A stretch of DNA of 64,000 bases, taken from contig NC_060246.1 of the NCBI RefSeq assembly GCF_921293095.1, positions 15,642,001 to 15,706,000 of the forward strand. Reading direction: 5' to 3'. The translations under genes were made by a program, and so were the position numbers. This document shows positions 37,311 to 64,000 of the stretch, piece by piece. The stretch's first letter is position 1, and every line of letters starts with the position of its first letter. This DNA comes from Ischnura elegans (taxonomy: Eukaryota > Arthropoda > Insecta > Odonata > Coenagrionidae). The notes under the pieces were generated by a model. It ran no database searches. It had not been told where the DNA came from and saw only the letters and a list, made by a program, of their open reading frames with translations.

Positions 37311-39482
37311 GTTGTAGCCCAAAGGAAAGGAAGTTCTGCGGTAGCTCAAGTTATAAATTCGTGGCGCACCTGCCACTTCTTGAAATCAAATCTTCAACTG
37401 TCTAATTTAATGTGATAATTCCAAAATTTCAAGTTTTCCCTCTTTATAGGTCATTCTTTCACATCTTGAACTTGATTAATCTCCGATATTTTTTCACCAC
37501 AGACGTAGCATATCATACTCCTACTCTCAGTTAAAACACTGCATTAGACATTCGTACTTTTCAAAAAGAATGGACGTCAGAATTAAACAATTTTTAGTGA
37601 AACAATAGACGAGTCTCCCCGAGACCAGACATTTTAACAAATCTTTTTCACTTTTTTTCAAAAATAATAGCAAACATGTATTTCTGTCCGGAAGCGGAAT
37701 TTCCGAAAATAGTATAGAAGGACCGCAGATAAGAAGTGTGGTGTTGTGAGAAGGCCCTTCTCGCGACCGTAGTGGGGTGGTTGGGCAAATACCTACCGGC
37801 TGTTGGCTAGTCGGCTGGTTGTACTTCATCTTTGAGGTTAGAAGCAACTAAGAAAGCAGTTTTACCCATCCAAGAGGTAAAATATACACACAGAATTGTC
37901 AGTGTTTCATTTCATTTATAGACGACAATTATCTCAAGGCAGTAAATAAATAGGATCTAATGGGAAATAAGTGTTGTGAAGCAAAGCGATTGAAACTTTG
38001 TTTCCATCTCCGTGTCTTCATCCATTTAGCACGATCTGGAAAACAAGTTATCCTTGCAAGTATGCAACGGACGACTTATAAACTGTTTTGTTGGTGGCAT
38101 AACTTGTAGGATACAGTAAACAATCGTTTATCACCTCACTTTTGGAAGTTGGCGATGTTCACAATGAAAAATACCCGTGTTAATTCAACACTTATTCACC
38201 AATTCGGGCTTCATATCCACAGAGCGATCAACTGTGCCGATAACTGATGGCACAGCTGTGTCAAAACTCGTGTTGATTTGCTATTAACAAGTTCATGGAA
38301 ACCCAAGTATTTTTTTAAATATGAATATTTGTCATTAGGCTTGAAAAGGGGAGAGGAAGATGGCTGTCTCTTTGCATCATTTGCTAATCGACACTGCTAC
38401 TCTTTAGTTGCTGTTAAAATTAGCAGATAATTAAATTAACTGTTATAAAATTAAGGAAAGACTTTATCTGTAATATATGACTGATTGCAATGTGGAGATG
38501 ATTTTAAGACTAAACAAATTGGCTTCCTACCCTAGAAGGACGGATAAGATGGCCCCTTTATCATCCTCTTCTTAATAATATAACAGTAATCATTACTTAC
38601 ATAAAACATCGTAAAATCTAGCAAAGTCATGCATGCATTAGTAGCCATTTACGTAAATAATTGTAGTGTGACCATGTAAATGAACTTCATTGTGGTTAGC
38701 AGAATATCTCCATTGAAATTAACAAATTATTCCTCATAAATTTTTATGGTTAAATTCTACAATCAACACTTATTTAATGGCCTGCAAAAATAGCAGTTAA
38801 TCATAAGTAAGCCTTTCTGAATTGTGTTTGAGGGTCTAGGAACACTAAAATGAAATCCACCTTACCCCACTGATTCATAAATGTAACAGGACTTAATTTT
38901 TTTCTAGCTCGTATAAGAATCTTTGACTTAACTTGTGTACTCATCTTCCTGTAAAAAGCGTTCACTCATGCCATTTCCAACAGTGCAGAGTCATTGTGAT
39001 TGGGTTGGTGAGTCATGGCAACACTGTGTGGGTAGGGGAGGGAATAAGTTCAATTTTATCATGTGGCCATGTGTGACAAATCAGAATGCTGTAGGCAGAG
39101 CCTATCATCAGGGCAATTCAGTTAATTTCAACCTCTTCTATGCTATGAGTAGAGGTCAGTGAAAGTGGTTTTTTTTTTGCTAATATTCGTTTTAAAACCA
39201 TATGATTTCGGTGTTATAGAAAATCTTGGCGGTGCTATTACGATGCTGCAATTTTCCCACATTTATAGGCGTTTTATTATTTTACGGTACAAATTTCATG
39301 AATACTTATACTTTTATTAAGCATTTTAAATAACATTTAACGCAATTTTGACTGTACAGAATTTCTAATAAAACTAAATGAAAGAAATAGTTCAACTTAT
39401 ATTGGTTCAAGATGTATGAATGGTTCAAGTAGTTAATGTAGTCTTTGTGAATACGATCGGCAAACGGCAAATTCCCACCAGC
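37311..39482. other. intergenic, no recognised feature
   Basis: Non-coding AT-rich sequence. Open frames near 37.5-37.85 kb and 38.94-39.16 kb lack domains or splice context. Confidence 0.4.
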
Positions 39483-39848
39483 TCATTGTATATACTTCGA
39501 GAGCCATTCCAGAATTTTTGGATTGTCAAGTTTCTCTACACTAAATGAAGCCTTTAAAAATGCTTCTGTAGTAGCAACAACGAGCTCCTTCTTTGCTTTC
39601 TTTGACTGGGTGACTGTGTGTTCAAATGATAGCTGTCGTTTTGCGGGTCCCCTTTCTTTTGCACGTTTATGTGTAACGCTACTGATGTGCTTTAACAAAG
39701 TGTCACATCTTTCATATAAAATCCTTCTCCGGTGAATGAACCTGGTATGAACATTATCACTGGCTTTTGGCATTTTAAAATTCCTATTCTTCGTTCGATA
39801 TTTAAAGCTGGAGCTGCGATAAAAAAACAGTCCAACCACAAAACACAA
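39483..39848 (-). pseudogene. BED-finger/hAT-derived or CGGBP1-like protein fragment
   Basis: The minus-strand frame contains MPKASDNVHTRF (likely initiator at 39773), then LLKHISSVTHKRAKERGPAK, a basic stretch, and TEAFLKASFSVEKLDNPKILEWLSKYIQ at the end. The H-x5-H half of a BED zinc finger, followed by a helix with xAFLKAxxxxEKLDNPxxxxWLxK, is the layout of CGGBP1 and related hAT-derived proteins. The Cys pair of the finger is not seen in frame, so the copy is probably broken. It is most likely transposon-derived; domestication cannot be excluded. Confidence 0.5.
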
Positions 39849-40126
39849 CCTGTTACGATGATGTTTCCAAACTGAGTGCTGCGTAGCTACGGTATAACCA
39901 TAGTACTGTATAACTTACAAATTGGCTGAATGGTTTCATGTCATGGGTTCCCTCTCGATACCCCTCAACCCGGTGTTGATGGAAGGTAGGACAGCAGCTA
40001 TAAGATACAACAAAATCGCTTAGTTTTGATTACAGCTGTCGCCAATCGGTCAGGGAAGGCAGTGAAAGAAGCACAATTAACAAAACATAATCGGATTCAA
40101 AGAAACTTGAAAAATTATTTCCCATT
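39849..40126. other. flank of the BED-like fragment, no recognised feature
   Basis: Short non-coding stretch. It may belong to the same transposon as the BED-like frame, but no terminus is visible. Confidence 0.3.
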
Positions 40127-40873
40127 TATCGATCCTGAAACATCTAGAATGAAACGCTTTCTCACCTGAAGAATTAGATATTAGATTTGGCCAATTTGAA
40201 ATTATTTTTTTTTGCATTGTAGCTCAGTGGAGAGCCGAATATCCGACGATCCGTCCGCTTACAAGGAGAACCCCCTCTCCTCCTATCCTTTCTGTTCCTT
40301 CCTATCCTTCCCCCACTGCTTGCGCTTCGTGCTTCCAAATAACCATACGTGTCTATGGATGTCTTTAAACGAATCGAATCGCGCAGTTGACGGCCGCCGT
40401 GGTCATCACGGCGCCCATTTCAATCCGGCCCGGCGGTGCGCCGTCTACGGCGTGAAATACAGGCAGTGCTACATTAAGGCCGCTTTCTGACGAAACGACT
40501 TTTCGCCGGCCGCCGTTCACGTCACGACGCCGTGAAATTCAGGTCGCTTTCAGACGAGACGACTCTCTGCCACGCTGTGGGCCGTGCCGTGAACGGCGCC
40601 CCGGTCCCAGCCAGCGGCCGTGTTTAAGTCAACGAAATTGGTAAATTAGACCCACACTCAAGGTTTTCCTGCAACAAGTTATCTAATAACGCTGTCTAGT
40701 GCGTCGCTGTCTGTCACCGGTATTACTGCTCGACATTGACGCGTAACGGGTCCGTGAGCTTGTATTTCTGCTCTTCTGCGGCCGCGTTAAATCTCTTCCC
40801 ACACATTTTTAATTCATAATATCTAATTCTTCAGGTGAGAAAACGCCTCATTCAAAATATTTCAGGATTGATA
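40127..40873. mobile_element. DNA element with 57-bp inverted repeats and GC-rich core
   Basis: Arms 40127-40183 and 40817-40873 share TCTAATTCTTCAGGTGAGAA and TTTCAGGAT with about eight mismatches. Between them lies a GC-rich core with a direct repeat, GGCGTGAAATACAGG at about 40447 and GCCGTGAAATTCAGG at about 40529, each followed by CGCTTTC-AGACGA-type sequence reminiscent of Harbinger-like ends. There may be two nested elements. No transposase is seen. Confidence 0.5.
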
Positions 40874-41514
40874 CATGAGAATCGAAGAGAGAGGCTGTGA
40901 TAAATTTAATAGCAAATTCTGGCGGAGAAATCACTACAGTGCGCGATATTACGCGGATGCGTTATACGCGAGACTAAACGAGCAAATTGACCTTGGAATC
41001 GAAATGAGGTAGAACAAATGAATGTCGGCAGTGTTAAACAATGAAGGCTTAGGCTTTAATAGATTATGACTCATAGGATGTGATTTTGTTTTCGCTAATC
41101 CACCTAAAATCGCAAAAAACGCGAAATTTCGTTTTTATTTACCGATTTCGCTTTATTTCGCGATATCGCGTCTCGCGAAATTCACGGACCTCTAGCTATG
41201 AGCTTCATTTTACCGGTTGCCGTTTCATCAAATTTATCTTACCTTTGTTTTTGTTTTCTTTACTCCTATTCTTTCAATAAAAATTCTAAACTAATATCAT
41301 ACCAAGCCTGATTACATTTAAATTAATGGCTACTTTGATGTGGAAGTCATTGGTAAACCAACACATTATATCCATTGGATTTGCTGCTGCTCTAGTGAGT
41401 GACTTCAAATAATACCTTACTAATAAATATTTGGGGAAATTGAACATTCCTCCTAATTTTTTTCTTAAGATAGATATGGTCTGGGGTAAACAACATATCA
41501 TAGATCATTCCAAG

Positions 41515-41803
41515 CAGAGCTGTAGCCAGGATTATGCGTAGGTGGGGGTAGAGGGGGGAGAGAGTGTTGTCTCCTCGACCCTGGGGGTAGGAGGGTGGAA
41601 CCCCATTCAGAAAAATGTGAAAAATATTATCTCTAGAAATCACATTTTATGCTATTTTTGCATTTAAAATTACTCAATTGATGGGTCTTTGGGGAGCTGT
41701 TTTGGAGCAGAATAAATTTGTTTTATTGGCTAATATTTTTCTGCTAAAATGAATTGGTTTGAGGGGGGCACATGCCCCCTATGCTCCCCTGGCTACGCCA
41801 CTC
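41515..41803. mobile_element. MITE with TGTAGCCAGG / CCTGGCTACGCCA termini
   Basis: The left end TGTAGCCAGGATTATGCG and right end GCTCCCCTGGCTACGCCA form the inverted repeat. G-rich and C-rich tracts lie just inside each end. It sits about 140 bases upstream of the coding start of the myosin gene, in a 5' intron or promoter-proximal region. A fragment of a related element is near 5985. Confidence 0.6.
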
Positions 41804-41927
41804 ATTGCTAGGTGCTGCCACATCAGAAATGAGCATCTTACTAAGAGGGACCCAAATGAAATAAAGCCATTCTTGGCTACTTTAGGTGGCACTTGGTTGA
41901 ATGGAGTTCCTCTGATTTATTTTGTAG

Positions 41928-41945
41928 TAGGCAGCTAGTTTCGAG
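41928..41945 (+). promoter_or_regulatory. context of the class III myosin start codon
   Basis: A pyrimidine-rich stretch ending TTTTGTAG (41927) could be an acceptor placing the ATG near the beginning of an exon. An in-frame TAG at 41928-41930 excludes an upstream extension within this exon, so ATG 41946 is the first usable start. Confidence 0.5.
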
Positions 41946-62345
<20,400 letters not shown>

Positions 62346-62478
62346 GTGAATGACAGTGATCAGTGACTTTGGGGGGAATTGAATATGAGAGCATGTATTG
62401 GCTTCTGGATGCAATATAGAGCCAGATATTTATTTTTAATCCTTCAGTTGCAGGAAAATTACATGTAAATTTCAAGTA

Positions 62479-63645
62479 CAGTAGAACTTGTTCGGTACAT
62501 TTCTGAAGGGACCGCAAAAAATGAACGTACTATCCAGGAAAATGTGCTAACCAGGCAAGTACGTAATAGCAATTGGGGTAATTTCACTCTGTGGAAAAGT
62601 CATCATAATTACAATTACCGTATTTCTCAGAATATAGTCCCCCTCCTAATTTTGAGGCCTCAGTTTTGGGAAAAATTAAAAAAATATGCTTGAATATAGT
62701 CCCATCTTTACTTTTTCCAGGGGCATTTTTTGGAAAAAAAGGGGGGACTATATATGTATTGATATATATATGGTATTTTTGGAAGTTCTCGTAGGATCGT
62801 CTCCCTGAACTCTTTCCGCATTGAAAATCAAGAAAATGAGCACTGCATTGTATAAACAGTACCATGTGAATGTAATTCAATGTTTCATGGATTTCCCTGA
62901 GACAATTACATAAAAATGGCATCTTTCTTCCATGATTTGTCATGTAAATGTTTTAAGAGGACAAGTTAAGCTAAGTAATTTCTTCTTTCTCACAGCTTTC
63001 TTGGAGAATATGATGATAACTCTGAGTACATATATCATTTGGTTGTTATAAACATTAGAAATATTGGCAAAAATTTATTTACCATTAATCACAGTAACCC
63101 CCTTACATTCTTGGAACAAAAACCTATGGGTTATTATATCAATGTTGATATGACAATTAATACTGCACTTAAAGATTTTTACAAGCACAATTTTATACTT
63201 AACAGTTTAAATTCACTTAAAAAATTTGTTCAAAGTAGTCTACGTTCTATTTCTTGTGCTGACATCAAGGATTTTTGTATTAAGCTTAGCGTGGAGATCC
63301 AAAGCATTGTCTACTCCCACAATACTTGTCAAGCAATGACGCACGTATCCCTCCCATTGAGAAATGCATTTAGATGCATCACGGTTGTAGAAAGAGAAGT
63401 GTGGAATGAAAGTAAGAAGGTATATAGCTGATAATAATAAAATAACTAATGATTCGGAGGTTTACACACAGGTTGCTTCATGACAAATAATTGTGCGTAC
63501 TACCCAGGAAAGTGCCACTATTTAAAATGTACTAACCAAATAGTTTTATCTGTATTTTGTTCGGATGGTACTGGGACCGAGAGAAATCGCCGTGTTAAGG
63601 AGGAAAACGTGCTAAAAAGGAACGTACTAACCAAGTTCCACTCCA
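62479..63645. mobile_element. Tigger/pogo-like DNA element, decayed
   Basis: The left end CAGTAGAACTTGTTCGGTAC, preceded by TA, pairs with the right end GTACTAACCAAGTTCCACT in inverted orientation. The CAGTAGAAC start fits pogo/Tigger-type TIRs. Subterminal sequences (ACGTACTATCCAGG and GTACTACCCAGG) also recur. A smaller insertion with AGTCCCCCTCCTAATTTTGA ends lies at about 62630-62760. A 130-codon open frame at 63039-63431 shows no transposase motif. Confidence 0.45.
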
Positions 63646-64000
63646 TAGGTAAAAATGTAAATGGCAGCTACAGGAAAAATGCACTTCTCCATTTGGCCTT
63701 TTATCCTCTTACTTCCTCTACCTTACCCAGCTCCTTCTCCTACTTCATGCCTTTACAAACTCTTTACTTTTTCTTGAGTGGGACAAAGAAAACAAATGGG
63801 AGATAAACCCTTCCATCCTAACCCTTCCGTAGGTTAGTCCCTCTGTTGCTCTCTTGGGACCATATTCCAATCATCATGAGCCATGAAACTCTTTATTACA
63901 GTTATTTACTGCATGCTCTGATTGTCTAACTTGCAGAGAGTAAATATTGATTTATGTCATTGGTTTTAAGTATCAATTGATCAATTAAGATCAATTGGAA
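63646..64000 (+). other. myosin intron 8 up to the window edge
   Basis: No myosin head exon after the P-loop exon is visible before the window ends. The sequence is AT-rich intronic DNA. Confidence 0.6.

Noticed and set aside
63039..63431. 130-codon open frame in myosin intron 8 as a possible gene
   Set aside because: No transposase or other domain and no splice signals; it lies within a decayed Tigger-like element, so chance or decay is more likely.

Overview
The window is nuclear DNA of an arthropod, most likely an insect. Its genes are split by GT-AG introns, the sequence is AT-rich, and most of it is transposon debris of types common in insect genomes (hAT, piggyBac, Helitron, Penelope-like, RTE-like and other non-LTR elements, MITEs). 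The second gene encodes a protein kinase fused to a myosin motor, which is the class III myosin (NINAC) architecture of photoreceptors and other sensory cells. I cannot name the species. I see no prokaryotic feature, CRISPR array, rRNA or convincing tRNA gene.

Layout: (1) 1-9.4 kb holds the last four coding exons of a plus-strand gene for a Ser/Pro-rich, probably disordered protein I do not recognise, followed by AATAAA signals. (2) 9.4-41.5 kb is repeat-rich. It contains a Penelope-like remnant with a GIY-YIG domain, a nearly full-length RTE-like retrotransposon ORF with one stop (16.9-19.2 kb), an internally deleted minus-strand RTE copy (36-37.3 kb), a further LINE remnant, several hAT and TIR elements, and a long-armed foldback element (27.9-28.8 kb). 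A possible second gene, weakly supported, may run from a CpG-rich promoter-like block near 25.6 kb (or 19.3 kb), through an exon with a signal-anchor-like segment at 26.75 kb, to a terminal exon with one membrane segment at 32.95-33.19 kb. (3) 41.9-62.3 kb carries eight in-frame exons of the class III myosin gene: the whole kinase domain, the linker and the start of the motor through the P-loop. The gene continues beyond the window.

The myosin introns are where most of the structure lies. Intron 1 has a perfect 81-bp tandem duplication, intron 3 a Helitron-like insertion, and intron 7 (about 11.9 kb) two copies of one hAT family, each with a perfect 8-bp target duplication. One hAT copy was hit by a piggyBac element that was in turn hit by a LINE; the other was hit by a MITE. 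The same MITE family occurs five times in the window, always in the same orientation, and every copy carries a full CRE palindrome (TGACGTCA).

I did not find a self-evidently new biological system. The observations most worth checking are the proline-rich insert in the myosin kinase lobe, the MITE-borne CREB-type sites, the Penelope/hammerhead-like inverted motifs at 8.3 and 9.7 kb, and the possible membrane-protein gene at 25.6-33.3 kb.
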